From Karalla daura (lineage: Eukaryota > Chordata > Actinopteri > Chaetodontiformes > Leiognathidae): 64,000 nt of DNA. The translations under genes and the position numbers were made by a program. The notes under the pieces were generated by a model. The model was not told the DNA's origin and searched no databases. It saw only the letters and a program-made list of their open reading frames with translations. Below, in pieces: positions 12,763 through 25,952 of this stretch; position 1 is the stretch's first letter, and every line of letters begins with the position of its first letter. The stretch is from contig CM055196.1 of assembly GCA_029224185.1 (NCBI GenBank), positions 3,437,001-3,501,000 on the forward strand, in the 5' to 3' direction.

Positions 12763-12795
<33 letters not shown>
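12763..12795. repeat. (GT)n microsatellite
   Basis: Sixteen GT units directly after a T run. Confidence 0.97.
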
Positions 12796-12796
<1 letters not shown>

Positions 12797-14285
12797 CTCG
12801 GCCCTACATATGACATCACGCTGGATCTGTGGCTCAGACTGTACATCTCTCCAGTGCCGCCATGGTCTACATACTGGAACAACTTGCAACCGCAGGAGCC
12901 GTGACTGTTTACGTCCCTTTCCTTTGAACCACTGTCGCCTGGTCCTTGACGGACAAAATGCACTTGATTAAGTTTAGAAAAAGGAGTTGAAAATACCGCA
13001 ACCTCCAACACCAGTTTCACACCGGAGTCACAACTTCGTAATGGACGTCTTTGTACTTCGCTCCCTCCTGGCTCTGCACATTCATATACAGTATGTGCTC
13101 CGGGAAGGACAACCTATTGCAGTTACACTCGCGCATGCTCCGGCTTTGATGCCATGACTACAATGCAACGCAGTCGAGATATGTGAGGTGAAAGAAAAAA
13201 GCCCTCTCTTGAACGCTCTTGAGCGCAGTCAATTGCGGCGTCTAAGTGATGACCTCCACTCAGCGGAGGCCGGCCCGTCATCAGACACGAGTTCAAAGAC
13301 GACGCTAACGGCGTGGCTGCGGGGGGTGGGGGGGATCGGTTTCAACACAATACCGTGCGCAATGTCTGTACGTGACGGACGCGCCGTCACGGCGGCTGCG
13401 GGCCTGGCCCCCGGCCAGAGCGCCGGCCGTGCCTGGGTTAAGTGTGCGACGGACCCACTTTCAAGGAAAACCAGTTTTGAAATGGGGAGAGCCAAAAAGG
13501 CTCACGGCGGAGGCAGAGACGTTTTCTAATATCAATCGCATCCCAGGTGACAGATTTCCAATTAAATCCGAAGCCTTTCTCGTCGGAATTCTGTCGTCCG
13601 GGTTTCACGTCGTACCACGACGTTGTATCTCCGGCGCGAGACTGCGAGACGGGACAGTTGCGTGGCGATCCCACCCCCCCCCCCCGATCCGAGGGGATTT
13701 CACGGGAGATGAGATGCGGCGGGGATTAGAAATGAGAGATGATGAGATGTTCCTGCCCAGCCTCGAAACGCTGCCACCGAGCGCTTGAGGGGGAGGGAGG
13801 GCGGCTCTCGTGCGGATAAACCCCCTGTTGGCAAACAGAGGAGGAGGGAAAAGGATTTCCCGCGGTGGGACAAGCCTCCGCTACTCCGTCATTACAGAGC
13901 CGAGACGCAAATCCCTCGCGGGGGACGAGGGACCCACGCCTCGGATCCAGCGGATCCCTCCCGCTGCGCTGGTTTTCCTTTGGATTATCGATGTAATCTT
14001 CGCTCAAAGTCGGGCCACAGGGCTCGGCGTCGGGTGCCCGGAACTACCGCGTTTCTCATGCTCTCTTGACCCCGACCCCCCCCCCGCCCCCCCTTCGCGC
14101 GCTCTCCGGTGTCACCCCGGTGGCGTTGGCATGCGGGGGGGCAGCCGGGATTCCTGCTCGGAGAGGTCACGTTCAGCACTGCTTCCTCGCGCCTCAGCCC
14201 CGGGCCACTGTCGAAGCTGTAGGTCAGGGCTCCGGAAAGAAAACGGTACGGGTCAGCGAAAAGCCGCGTCGTTTCCCCGTGGCGT

Positions 14286-14328
14286 TCCTCCTCTCCTCCT
14301 CCTCCTCCTCCTCCTCTTCCTCCTTCCG
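14286..14328. repeat. (TCC)n tract
   Basis: A TCC trinucleotide repeat with small interruptions; a G-rich tract follows at 14341-14375. Confidence 0.92.
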
Positions 14329-15225
14329 GTGCGCTCACGTGGGGAGGGGGGCGTGGGGGTGGGGGGGGGGGGGGGCGTCACAGACAGGTTCATCCGCTGT
14401 GGTTGTCGGTATTTTACCGGAGCTCGGTCGAGGTCACGCTGTCGAAAAGATGCGTGAATTACGGAGGCAACAAGGCGGGTGAAATCGTCAGGCCCGCACC
14501 GCCGTTTTGCTTCTTAATAACGGGGAAATTAAAAGGCGATGGATGGGGTGGCCCGAGGCGAGGTGGCCCGCGACGGTGATTCCAAAAAAACAGAATGAAC
14601 CGGAGACGATCCGGGTTACGGCGAATATTCAAAGGGAGAGCGACAGAGCGATTTGGGAGCCGGGTTGGCTTGCAACGGGCAATTTCCTCTCACAATCTTC
14701 GTCCAACAGATCTGAAAAACAGAGACTGCAGCGGGTCGCGCCGGAATCACACGGAGGCTGTTCTCCATGCACTATTGAGTTTGGGAACAAACAAACTAAG
14801 AAGTTGCGGGTACTGTTCTAAACCTTCGCTTCGCAACGGTCTCATCTGCCCTGAACTGCCTGAGCAGGGCCGCGGCCGAACCAGTTGGCAACCTCTGCTC
14901 GCTCTGCCCGGCAGGACCTGTTCAATCCGTGGTCCAGGCACAAAGGCCGCGCCACGGTGCAGGCGGAGGCGCCTCCTCCGCTTTACATGCAGGCCGAGTC
15001 CGGCTGTTTTCATAAGCCCTGGGCCGCACCTGGAACCGCGCCATTGTCATTCAGCTGGAGTCGCCTCGAAAAGGCCACCTCCGCGCGCAGCTGCGGGGCG
15101 AAATGGGATTGAGGGCGGGAAGAAAAATCAGAACTGACGATTTGACAAACACGCTGCTCATGATTAAAGAAAACAAAGGGTGGGTGGGAGGGTGGGGGGG
15201 GTTGAGTACGGCAAGCAGGCTAAAT

Positions 15226-15510
15226 AAGAGAGGGTTAATTAGGTGTAATTGAACAAGTATAATAAGGTATGACCCATTAGAAGTTGGGTAATGTATTCCT
15301 TCAGACCCCCCCCCCCCCCCCCCCCGCCCATGCCACGGCTTTGATGGTGGCATTTATCTTGTCGGGCTGAAATCCGGTTATGATTTGGGGGAGCACATCT
15401 ACATTTCCAAGGTCAGGAAGCCAATTAGGGGAAGGTGCACTTGATCAAAGTCATTATTTGTGGCAGCCACGAGGGGGAATTGACATTTGAGGTCCTGTCC
15501 AGCGTCCGCT
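15226..15510. promoter_or_regulatory. candidate noncoding regulatory block with TCF/LEF-type site
   Basis: Two non-repetitive segments (15226-15300 and 15345-15510) flank a poly-C run. They contain gttaattaggtgtaattg, a TCF/LEF-type motif TTGATCAAAG at 15441-15450 (CTTTGATC on the minus strand), and cattatttgtgg. This is inference only. Confidence 0.22.
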
Positions 15511-15892
15511 GGCCACCTCCAGTATTTCCAGTAAGGCGCTGGATTGCCGCTGGTCGCACGGGGCATGAGGTCCTCGTGCCGGGTCAGTGAAACCACAAGT
15601 CCCTCCGGTCCATATAATGCAGTGAGGTCAGCTGAAGTCCAACCAGCCACAGAGCTGACCGAGGCGTTTATATATAGAGAGCGCTGGCAAGCTGACTCGG
15701 ACAGGGGGCCGAGCTGGGGCTCTGTCACAAGGCCTGCCGTGATTTAGTGCAAGATCTTTATTCTAAAATCAGCCTGTGGCGTAATGAACCACCCCCCCCA
15801 CCCCCGCCACCTCCAGCGCCACCACACACCCCCGTTTCCATGACCTAAACCCGAACAATACCCGCGCCCCCCCCTGTGGGCCGCGCAGGCGA

Positions 15893-15995
15893 GGCAAATC
15901 AATTCAAAGTAAATGGAGGATGATGAGAAATTAATAGTGGATGCACTGGAGGAGGGCCAGCAGATAGTTTAATAGGCAGATCTCAAACGCGGGGC
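15893..15995. promoter_or_regulatory. candidate noncoding regulatory block
   Basis: A non-repetitive stretch with gaggcaaatcaattcaaag, gagaaattaatagtgg and tagtttaatagg, followed by GC-rich sequence and a poly-G run. Its motif density resembles a fish intronic enhancer, but no alignment is available. Confidence 0.18.
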
Positions 15996-16979
15996 ACCAC
16001 AAGGCGTGACGGGGGCCGAGTGGGGTGGGGGGGGGGGGGGGGGGGGGGGTGGGAGGGGGGGTTCAAGCGTTTACCTCTGTGACTCTGTGAAGGGAACATG
16101 CCTGCGGGATTCAGAGTACATGATCTGAATAGCTCAGTATTTTAGAAGATGTTAATGTGAGCGGGACTATGCTGTGAATGTGAGCACAGCGCTTTCAGCA
16201 TGCGTGTGTGTGTGTGTGTGTGTGTGTGAGTATGGGGGGTGGGAGGGGGGGGTGCATCCTTTCAATGTCAGCGAATTTCACTCACACACAGAGACGGCGA
16301 GTGGAGCCCGGAGAACCGTCAGGTACTCCGACGGCAAGACAATCTGCGCGACAGGTTATTGTTTTTTAGATTGGAGACGACGGCGAACGCTCGGCGAGGC
16401 CGTCGTCTGGCGGGGGGGAACAATCAAAACACGTCGCAATGCGATTTTGACGCAACGCGCGCCCCAGACTGGCGGGCAACGGACAGGTCGAGACGGGCCG
16501 CGTTATTTCCCCGTCAAGCGAATGGGAGCGCAAATCCGGGTCCGGGGGATGAAAAGTCATCATCCATCCCGAGCGTTAATTATCCAGAGCATTACGCCAC
16601 AACGGGCGAAACAAAACAAAAAGCAGAGCGCAAAAAGCCGCTAAAGCCGTCAAAATGTGCGTGTGAGACGCGCGTGTGCGTGTGTGTGTGTGCCGTATTG
16701 GAGAGGGAGCGGGCAGGGCAGCTGGAGGTGGGGGCAGAGGTGGAGCTTTTCCGAAATGTCCAGGGACGATTTAATGAACTCGGGGCCGCGTCTGCCAGCC
16801 GTGCCGTTGGTAGTTAGCCGGGGTAAACACAGCGGCGCGGCGGCTAATCCCGCGTATCCGAGCACAAATAGGAGGGATTGAGGAAAGGAAGACCTCGGCG
16901 GCAGCCAGCCAGGAGATTAAACGCCGCTCGGGAGCTAAAGACAGGCCGACCGAATGAACTTCCAGAGAGTTTTAATTGC

Positions 16980-17079
16980 NNNNNNNNNNNNNNNNNNNNN
17001 NNNNNNNNNNNNNNNNNNNNNNNNNNNNNNNNNNNNNNNNNNNNNNNNNNNNNNNNNNNNNNNNNNNNNNNNNNNNNNN
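16980..17079. other. assembly gap (100 N)
   Basis: Exactly 100 N, the conventional length for a gap of unknown size. It lies in the large tspan9 intron; the right flank begins a GA-rich microsatellite region, a plausible reason for the break. Confidence 0.99.
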
Positions 17080-17191
17080 CGCTCACAGCGCCACCGATCC
17101 CCTGTAATCTGGCGTGGACCGAGCGCGGGCGGTGGGGGCTCTTAAATGAGCGGCCCGCCGACCGGGAGAGGGAGGGAGGCAGGTGAAACGC

Positions 17192-17204
17192 AGAGAGAGA
17201 GAGA

Positions 17205-17264
<60 letters not shown>
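17192..17264. repeat. (GA)n microsatellite
   Basis: A 73-bp GA tract with single G insertions, 112 bp right of a scaffold gap. Confidence 0.96.
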
Positions 17265-18176
17265 GTGCGCTGAAGTGAAACTGTAACAATACGAGCCGGA
17301 GATTAGTCGAGCGTTCCTGTGCCCGTGCCTCCCCGAGGTTGAGCGGGAAGCCAGAGAGGAATCTCATTAAAAACAGATCAATATGGAGGGGGGGGGGGGG
17401 GTTGGGGGTGGTGGGGGGGGTTTGCATTTGTTCACCAGGAACGGAGCGAGACGGAAAACAAAAAGAAAAAAAAGGAAAACGAGAGAAGAAGAAGAAGAAG
17501 AAGAAGAGCAACGCAGGCGGCGCCTCCCGGGTTTTGCCTCTGCCAGAGGACCCGGAACGTCTCCGCGGGGGGGTTGCCGCTCGGGATCCGCGCACTGTTG
17601 AGGCAACGCATCCTCGAGGAGCATCAGCTGCCGCCCGGTTCGCTCGGAGCAGGCGTCAAAAAACAACGTCAATCGTGGCGGCATCGATTCCCGAGCGTAG
17701 CGAGGAGGACGCGGGGGAACCCGGCGCGCCGCGGAGCAACGAAAACGTGCGAGGGGAAATAGATCCGCACCGCGGCTTTTACGTCCCGATTTGAGCGACC
17801 TGTCACGCGCGGGCCTCAGGAGCAAACGGGGGGGGGGGGGGAGGGGGCGCCATCGCCGACTTCCGGGGTCGGAGAGGCGCCCGGCGCCCGTCCCCTCTCC
17901 GCTCCGCTCCGCTCCTGGGGACGGCAGATAAGGAGCGAGGAGAGATTTCGGGGGAAGGCGAGGCCGAAAGCCGCCCCCCGTCCGCGCGACGGAGCTTTCC
18001 GAGACCCGGCATCAAAAGGCGGACGCTTCAAAGGCGGATTTGCGCGGCGCCCGAGCGACGAGGGGCGGGGGGGGGGGGGGGGGATGCGGCGATTACACAG
18101 CGAGGAGTCCCCAAGACACCGAGGGAAGATATATGCACTTCATGTGGAACCTGAGCCCCATTGTGAGCTCTGAGAA

Positions 18177-18207
<31 letters not shown>

Positions 18208-19078
18208 CATGGATGATGAAATTTAACACGGCCTCTCGAGGGGGGGGAAAGCCGGCCAGAAAGGGGCCTGTGTGTTTATCCGCAGCCGGTCGTCCAGGTG
18301 TGGAGTGCACTCAGCGGGCCCGCCTGGTCGATAACAGAGCCGTTTGATCGGGAGTAGCACTCCAAACACCGTGAACAGCATCGAGCTCCTGGAATCTCCC
18401 CTCGTCTCTCAGCGGGGGGACGGAACCGGCTCGGGCCTCGGGCTCGGACGGCGGCGCGTTCGTCCATTCTCGTCTCCGAGGCGGCATCGCCCGAGGCGGC
18501 GTCTTTGGCGGCGTCTCGTTGGCTGGACGCTAACGACGTGGCAGCAGCTCGGGAATCAAGGAACGGAAGCCTCATTAACCTTTGGACGTGGGTTAATTGC
18601 CCCGGCCTTTGCTAGCGCCGAGGTGTCAAATGCTGGGAAGAGGGGGGAGGGGGAGGGAGAGAGAGAGAGAGAGAGAGAGGGAGGGAGGAGGAAGGGAAGG
18701 GAAAGCTACAGGGGGGGGGTAGGCGGATAGATGGATGGATTATTGATTCTGCTGGGAAGTTCCCTCAAGGAAATCCAAGCTGCGGCCGTCCGAGGGCCGT
18801 GGTGGCCGCAAATAGACGTGAGGGAGGGAAATCGGGGCGTTCGGATATTCCCCTGATGCGGAGGGCAGCGCGTGATCCCGCGCCCCTTCCCCCCGGGGCC
18901 TCAGGTTCAGTGGCAGCGGCCGACAGCTCCGGCCGTTGGGAGCGACGGGGGGGGGCTCGCGATCAACGAGCGTCCTCCGCTCCGGTCCGTCCGTCCGTGG
19001 CCCGGGCCGCCACAAGCCCCGAGCTATATTTGCCGGCTGACATTAATGCCTCGCTCCTCCCCCGACTCCCTGAGGCTC

Positions 19079-19140
19079 CCTCCTCCTCCTCCTCCTCCTC
19101 CTCCTCCTCCTCCCTCCCTCCTCCTCCTCCTCCTCCTCCT
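19079..19140. repeat. (TCC)n tract
   Basis: A TCC repeat with a TCCC interruption in the middle; polypyrimidine on the plus strand. Confidence 0.95.
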
Positions 19141-19309
19141 CTCGTCGCCCCCTCTTCTTCCATGACGCTGCAGATCTGCGGCCACCCAATCCCGCACCGC
19201 TTCGTTACAGCCGCCTCCAACCTGACACCGTCGGACGGCTCCCCAAATTCCGGGAAGCCGGAGCAATTCAATGGATAACCGCTACATTATTGCCACTTTC
19301 ACTCACAGC

Positions 19310-19370
19310 CACACACACACACACACACACAGTGTGCGGCGCTTCTCACACACACACACACACACACACA
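19310..19370. repeat. two (CA)n tracts separated by 16 bp
   Basis: CA tracts at 19310-19330 and 19347-19370 with a GTGTGCGGCGCTTCTC-like linker; probably one interrupted microsatellite. Confidence 0.95.
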
Positions 19371-20417
19371 ACATATTGACGTATCGACGAGGGGCTGGAG
19401 CCGTCGCCGGCGCTCTAGTTCAACACCGCCACTCGGTTCTCTGTCATGAAATAATCACGAGTACAAAGTTGTAAATAAGCAATCAAACATGGCGCACATT
19501 TCCCGGGGAACGGCTTACTTTTTAATCTTCCAGCGTTTACGGGCGCCCTCTCTCTCTCTCTCTCTCTCCGGGAGATGCCTTCATTTATATCCAAAGGTAA
19601 TTAACTCCGCAACCTCGAGTTAAGGCAACGACTGCCGCGATGGAGGCGGAGGGAGGGGGGGGGGGTTTATGAGAAACCGAAACGCTGAAAACAGATAAAA
19701 TGAGAAAGATACAAATAGCCGTAATGGGCAGAGCCGCGGACGTTGTTTATGGAAGTCGTTCAGCCGATAAATGCTGTCGCCTGTTTACTTCCCCCCTTCC
19801 CGTCTTTGTCTTCATTAGAGTGTACTTGGCAGTTGATCCATGCCGTAATTTTAATTAAAACCCCCCCCCGACGTAAGCAAAGGCGGAGAGCGGCATGCCC
19901 CTCTTCCCACGTCTGGCGTTTCGAGACAGGCCAAAGCCTATTTCAGCGGGCTGGAGCGAGGGGAGGAAGAGGGAGAGAGAGGGGGGGGGGGGGAGAAAAA
20001 GAAATCCTAACGCTGCTTTGCATTCAGGTCAGGGGTGGGAAATGCTGCAGTGTGTGTGCAGCTTCACCTTGAACCTGCAATTAAAACATCACAGGTTCAA
20101 GCCGCTACAAGAGTATCAGTGACGGCCACTCACAAGCCGTCCACAGATTGCCCAGCGGAGGTTAAGCAGATGCAGATGAGCCCAGGCCCAGATATCACAG
20201 GGAATCGCAACTCTGAAATCAAAGATGGCCCACAGAGCGCATACAGGGCTGCGTCGAGAGGCAGACTGAGCCGGGAGCAGCGAGGTCCCTGCTGATGTTT
20301 TATGGATTGACGTCAGGAATCAGACAGCTGTGAGACCCAGATTAGGAATACTCGCACTTCTCATATGTAGCGAAAGGCTAAGTGCAACGCGCCCAGACAC
20401 ACACAGCCCGGCAACAG

Positions 20418-20420
<3 letters not shown>

Positions 20421-20469
<49 letters not shown>

Positions 20470-20480
20470 GAGAGAGAGAA
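20421..20480. repeat. (GA)n microsatellite
   Basis: A 60-bp GA tract with one GATA interruption. Confidence 0.97.
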
Positions 20481-20665
20481 AAAAGAAGAAATAAAAAAAG
20501 TCCACTTGGGGGACGCTTGCATAATTCCTGCACATCATTTCCCCGTTAAAATTGGCCCGCATCATCTTAATGTAGTGTAATTAATGAGGACAACTTTGCC
20601 CCGGCTAATTGAAAATCTGCAGAGTCAGTCTCCCGAAGGAGAGAGAGAGTTTGTCCTCAGGAGGG

Positions 20666-20667
<2 letters not shown>

Positions 20668-20732
<65 letters not shown>
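20668..20732. repeat. (GA)n microsatellite
   Basis: A 65-bp pure GA tract only 190 bp from the tract at 20421, on the same strand. Confidence 0.97.
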
Positions 20733-20735
<3 letters not shown>

Positions 20736-21817
20736 TTAACGTATCTCTATCCTTAAAGGAACCCGGCCAAGAAGCCCCCGCAGTATACATATGGAGAGGC
20801 CCTTCTGTATTCGTCACCACCTGAACAATACATCCTCTCAGGGTTCCTTCTTCTCCAAAATCCAATTCGAGATGGCATCTCCCGCCCCGGGCTCGCCGCT
20901 CGCACGCCGACTGCTCAAAGGGAAGGAGCCGCAATTACGACTCGGCGAGGCAAGATGAAGGGATGGATAAAAATAAAGACGCTTAGTTTAGAGGCACCGC
21001 GCCGGATGAATTCAACCATGTGACTCGCCCGTGTGTGTGTGTGTGTGTGTGAGCGGCTCAGACGGCCACGTCAGTTTCTCGGCTCTAACGGCCAACCCCT
21101 CCAGCTACAACTACAGTTCAACCGCAAAACGGGATGGCTCCGGACGGCCGAGACGTGCCCAGGGTTCACCGAAAAAAGCCGATCGAACGTCCAGGCGCCA
21201 GGTCGGAACTCAGGCCGAGAGACGAACGTTGCCCCGAGACTTTTGTTTGTTTGTTTTCAAACGACGGCTAACAAGGTGAGCGACGCCTCCTCTCGCACCC
21301 TGGAAATGTGGAAAAGGGGAAAAAAAAAAATCCAATTAGGGGCGACGGGAATATCGGAACGCATTACAACCATCACACCATCCATTAGTTGCGTGGCCCG
21401 TCGTTTCCTCTTGACTTATATAGTCATTACGGGAGCGAAACACTCCATTTGGCATTGTTGCGCGCACTTAATTTTCCCCCCGATTGAGTCCGTCTATTAG
21501 GGCCGGCGAACGTCAGTGTGGCACACCGGGGACAGGAAGGATGCGGGGGAGGGGGGGGGGGTGGTGGGAGCGTAAAACCAAGTAAATAAACAAAGAACGA
21601 GAACGTGCACTGTAACCGGCCAGAGCCCCTGGGGTCGGCCACACGCTTCACGAGCAGTTAATTAACAGTATGTTGGAATGATTTTTTCCCCCCTTCTTCA
21701 CTGGCCCTGCTTTGCGGGCAGGAAACTTTGCGGCGATGAATAAAACATGCGGCGCCAGCCCCGGCCATGATAGTGGGACCTAGCGAGGGCCGAGTGCAGC
21801 TGCAAGCAGGCACCTGG

Positions 21818-21858
21818 TGCTCTCTCTCTCTCTCTCTCGCCCTCTCTCTCTCTCTCTG
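21818..21858. repeat. (CT)n microsatellite
   Basis: Two CT tracts joined by CGCC. Confidence 0.93.
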
Positions 21859-24800
21859 CCTCCTACATTAAGGATTCTAGTGGACGGCCCTGTCTGCCTG
21901 CCAGCCAAACGCTGAGCGGATAGTGTGGCCCGATGGAAAATCGCCTCGCCGTTACCTGGCTCTCCTTTCCTGCCCTCCCCCTCCCCCTCCCCTCCTCGAC
22001 CTCGGATCCACCGCGTTCAGCAGCTGAATGATAAGGCGCTGGAGGCAATAACGGCTCGGCCCCCCCCCCCGCGCCGCCATTAGACATGCCGGACTTCAGA
22101 AAAACAAGACAAAATTACATCGAAATTGGCATCTTTGTCCCGCTCTCCGGCAGCGCGGGCGGGAGGCGGTGTGCAATGTTCCTCCTCGGCTCATCTTTTT
22201 CGCGGCGGCCGGCTGAGTGGCGAGGCCGCGGTCTCCGTCTCGGGGGGGGCGGGCGCCGCGCCACAAAGGCGCCCCCGTCGAGCCGGCGCGCCTGGGCCCG
22301 GGGCCGCGGCCCAGGCGACGGAGGGACGGGGAAGAAAGGCGCAGACTCGTCTGAAAGCCCCCGCGCCGTAGGTACAAATTACCCGTACGACAATGAACAC
22401 GGTTGGACCGGACGAAAATGGAAATCAACAGGCGCCCCCCCACCCCCCCCACCCCCCCACCCCCGCCCACTTCCCCTATAGACCTAATTAAAATGAATAG
22501 GGACAAAGCCCCCCCCACACTCCCCCACTTCCCCAACTCCCAGCAGCGCTGCCTGGCTTTCCTCTGATGCCGAGCCATTACTGTCAAGTTAGCATTGATA
22601 AAACCACACACACACGCGCACACAGTGTACATAACATAATCTGTGTCATGATGCGCCCCGTCATTCTCTCGTCGTCTGTGGCGTCCCGATCGCAGCTGCG
22701 CGGCGCAGATAATTGGGGTTGTAATTAGACGGGGGGGGGAACACAATAGGGGGTCATGTAGCGGCGGAGTTGGCGTATCACAGCTGGAGACAATGCGAGC
22801 CGTTCTGCGCGATCACCCGTCGAGGACGCGCTCGCGGCGAACACGCGGGAATCGCACGCATGCACGTGCAGCGGACACGCAGGCGGATAAAAAAAAAACT
22901 GGAAAAAAAAAAAAGAAAAAAGATCCTTCTGTTAGCGGGCCGTTAGAGAAACTCGCTTTGACACGCCACTGCGTTTGGTTTCCACATCCTGCCCCCCGGG
23001 GGAGATGGCGCCCGGCCAGGCTGCTCACTTCTGAAATATTAAGGCTAGAGCCGCACTACGTTGCTAATGCAAGAGGGTGCTGGAGGAAGACACAAAGATG
23101 GAGGGGGGGGCGAGGGGGAGGGGGGGGGCGAGGGGGGGGATTCATTCTTTTTCCCCTTTCTGTTGCTGCCGGAGACGACGGGGTGAGATCGAGGAGCAGA
23201 AATGAAACATGGCCACCGCTGATTTCCCTCCCTTATCAACTGCAAGCGGAAATCAGTTTCGCCTCAGTCAACACGACTGCACGCGCATTTACATCTCCTC
23301 GGAGTCATGAGGTCACGCTGTAAAGTGCGAGGGGAGGGGGGCCCGGGGCCCTGGGAAACGCGCCGCAGATCTCCACCTCCTTCGTCCGAACGACGCCATA
23401 CGATGCGTGCCCCGCAGGCGCTTGACCCGGCCGATCGTCAGTCACCTGACGATCCGCTCTCCTTCTTTCTCCTCGTTAAGGACCCTGGCCGAAACATAAG
23501 GCGCTTCTCCCCCCACCCCCCCGGCCGCGCCGAACGGCGATCCGTCATTGAGAACGGCGCCCCTGCCCACGCGTCTGCTTCCATCCCGCTGAAGGATGGC
23601 GTCCGCTGTCGCCCCCCCACCCCCCCCCCCACCCCCTCCCCCGCTCCTGCCGCTTTGAACGTCGGCCGTGTCACGATATTTCATCGGCCTCGTTCCCGCC
23701 GGAGTGATGAGACGGCGGCGGCGGCGGCAGGAGCAGACGGGAGGCAGACGTAGTGTAGCGCCTATCTGCTCCGTTTTGTTTATTCACAAGAGGACGGGCG
23801 CATAAAGGGTGATTTATACTCCCGACAATGATAAGGTAAAGCCTCTTAGCACCCGCCTGCTCGCGCCGGGAGATAACCAGAGGCTTTGGCTGCGGATAGC
23901 ATCCCTCCCGGTGCAAAGAAAGAAAAAAAAAAAACAACCCTCGGCTGCCTTGGAAACTCACAGATCTGTGCCGAGCCACACTTTGGAGGGGAATGATCAA
24001 TACACTCCCATCTTACTGTTTTCTCTGCGAGGCTCAGAGAAATCGCTATCGGCCGCGTCGGCACGGAGGAGGTGTGAAGCCGGGGCGGGCGGCAGTGGGC
24101 GGCGAAGGTGGTCAATTCAATTATCCCTCTGTCGGAGCGCGTTTTCTATTCCGAGACAGCCCGCAACTCTCCGGGCAGCAGGGAATGCCAAACGCGTCGG
24201 CCCGCTTTGAAATATCTGTCAGCCGCGGCATCTTCATCGGAAAAGCCCACTCTTCGGCTAAACCCATGCCGGGGAGCCACGAGAGGTTCCGGACGCAGCT
24301 CCAATTAAACGGGTGTCAGAATCCAAATTTCATTACACAACGAGTAGTTGTGATAGTTAATAGGACGCTCGGCTGCGAATGTTATGTGCTGTCTGTGTGT
24401 GCGCGCGTGAGTCACTGAATGAGACGGAGGGCTGCGTCGGGCGATAAGAGCGATGCGAGCGAGGCCTGTTAGCCGAAGCCACAGCAGGAGGAGAGGCGCC
24501 GGAGTCTGAGCCGGCGACATGAAACGTCTCTGTTAGCGAAATGTCAGGGGAGGTGGTGGCGGTGGGGGGTGGGGGCGGTGGGGGGCGGGGGCGTGAAATC
24601 TTAAACACAACACCAAACCCGACAGTCAAAGCGAAAATAGCACCCGCTGTGTGACCGTCGCGTCGAACGCGCTGGAGGTTGCGTTCGCTCCTCCTGTGAC
24701 GGTTGAAGCTGCGCGTGCGTCATTCGCATCCTGTGGAGCCCGCCGGTGTTCTCGTAACCCACATGCAGGTGGACCACGCGGCGCTGTAAGGATTTCTTTT

Positions 24801-24915
24801 TATTTTTCTCCTATCGTCCTTCAGGTACTTGAGATATCGGCTCAGGGGGAAGCATTCGGTGCGTGCTGGGTCAGACCCGGTCAGACCAACACTGCCTCAG
24901 TCTGCTTGGAACAGT

Positions 24916-25000
24916 GGGTTAGGGTTAGGGTTAGACCTCTATTAGTTAGGATTAGCTAATCCTAACCTTAGGGTTAGGGTTAGCTAGCCCTAACCCTAAG
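24916..25000. repeat. interstitial telomeric repeats arranged as two abutting palindromes
   Basis: GGGTTA repeats (24916-24932) are followed, after a short spacer, by a perfect 22-bp palindrome at 24945-24966 centred on ATTAGCTAAT. A 34-bp near-perfect palindrome at 24967-25000 abuts it: TTAGGG repeats on the left arm, CCCTAA repeats on the right arm, 16 of 17 pairs matching. The telomeric motif therefore changes orientation within 85 bp. Confidence 0.95.
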
Positions 25001-25148
25001 CTATCTCCCAACACTGGGGAAAAAAACAAGACAAACTTTCTTCTCCCTCGCATCACTCTTCTCACTCACGTCTGTACTGCTCCTCGTGGCAAATGTCGGT
25101 GCAAAAGGGCAACTCGGGTGGTTTTCCACCGCACCTGGGCCTTCCAAC

Positions 25149-25149
<1 letters not shown>

Positions 25150-25185
<36 letters not shown>
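25150..25185. repeat. poly-C run of 36
   Basis: Uninterrupted C run; its exact length is uncertain for technical reasons. Confidence 0.9.
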
Positions 25186-25186
<1 letters not shown>

Positions 25187-25246
25187 AGCGTTGCAAAATG
25201 ACGCCGTTTTGGGATTGATCTTTAAAATCCGTGTCGCGCATCTGAG

Positions 25247-25271
25247 GTCCGGATCCGGATCTGGATCTGGA
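25247..25271. repeat. (GGATCY)n hexanucleotide repeat
   Basis: About four hexamers GGTCC/GGATCC/GGATCT/GGATCT, a short tandem of overlapping BamHI-like palindromes. Confidence 0.85.
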
Positions 25272-25952
25272 GGCACGGCACAAATCAACGCGCCGCTAAA
25301 CAGCGCCGGCCCTTTGATGAAAGCCTGCGCGGCGCCGGCCCAAATGCATCCAGTTTTGTGATTTTGGTTTTTTCCTTTCCATTACGCGCAATCAACTCCA
25401 ATCTGGCTGACAAATGACGACGGGGGGAGAAAAAAAAGTAAAGCGCACGCACGAAAGCTGGTGATAATAATTACAGCGGATACGATGATGATACATCCAG
25501 CCCGGGTTGCCTGCGCTCCATCACGGCGAGGTCAGGCCTGGTTAACGGATAGAGACGGGGAAAAACAAGAGGCACGCGGGGGCAGGGGGCTGACTGCTGA
25601 TCCTTGGCCCACCTCCCCTCCCCCCTCGTATGCCATTCAGACGCACGAAAAACGGAAAAAGCAATGCTGTGCCGCGCGGTCCCGGGCAGACGGCAGCCCG
25701 ACGTTCCGGGCTCAATCTGGCCTCGGAGTCTGCGCTGCCACGTCTGGAAACGATTCCTTTCGCAGGTTTCAATCGCAGCCCTACAGAGCCGTCTACGGAC
25801 AGATATCTTACCGGAGAAAAGGGGCGAATAGCTGCTTCCGTCTCATGTCCATTTCGGCAAAGTAACTGCGATTTCGATCATGATCATGGAGGATCGCCCA
25901 GACTAATTATGCTACGCTAATGCCCTGATTTTCGAGGCGATCGACGGGGTTT

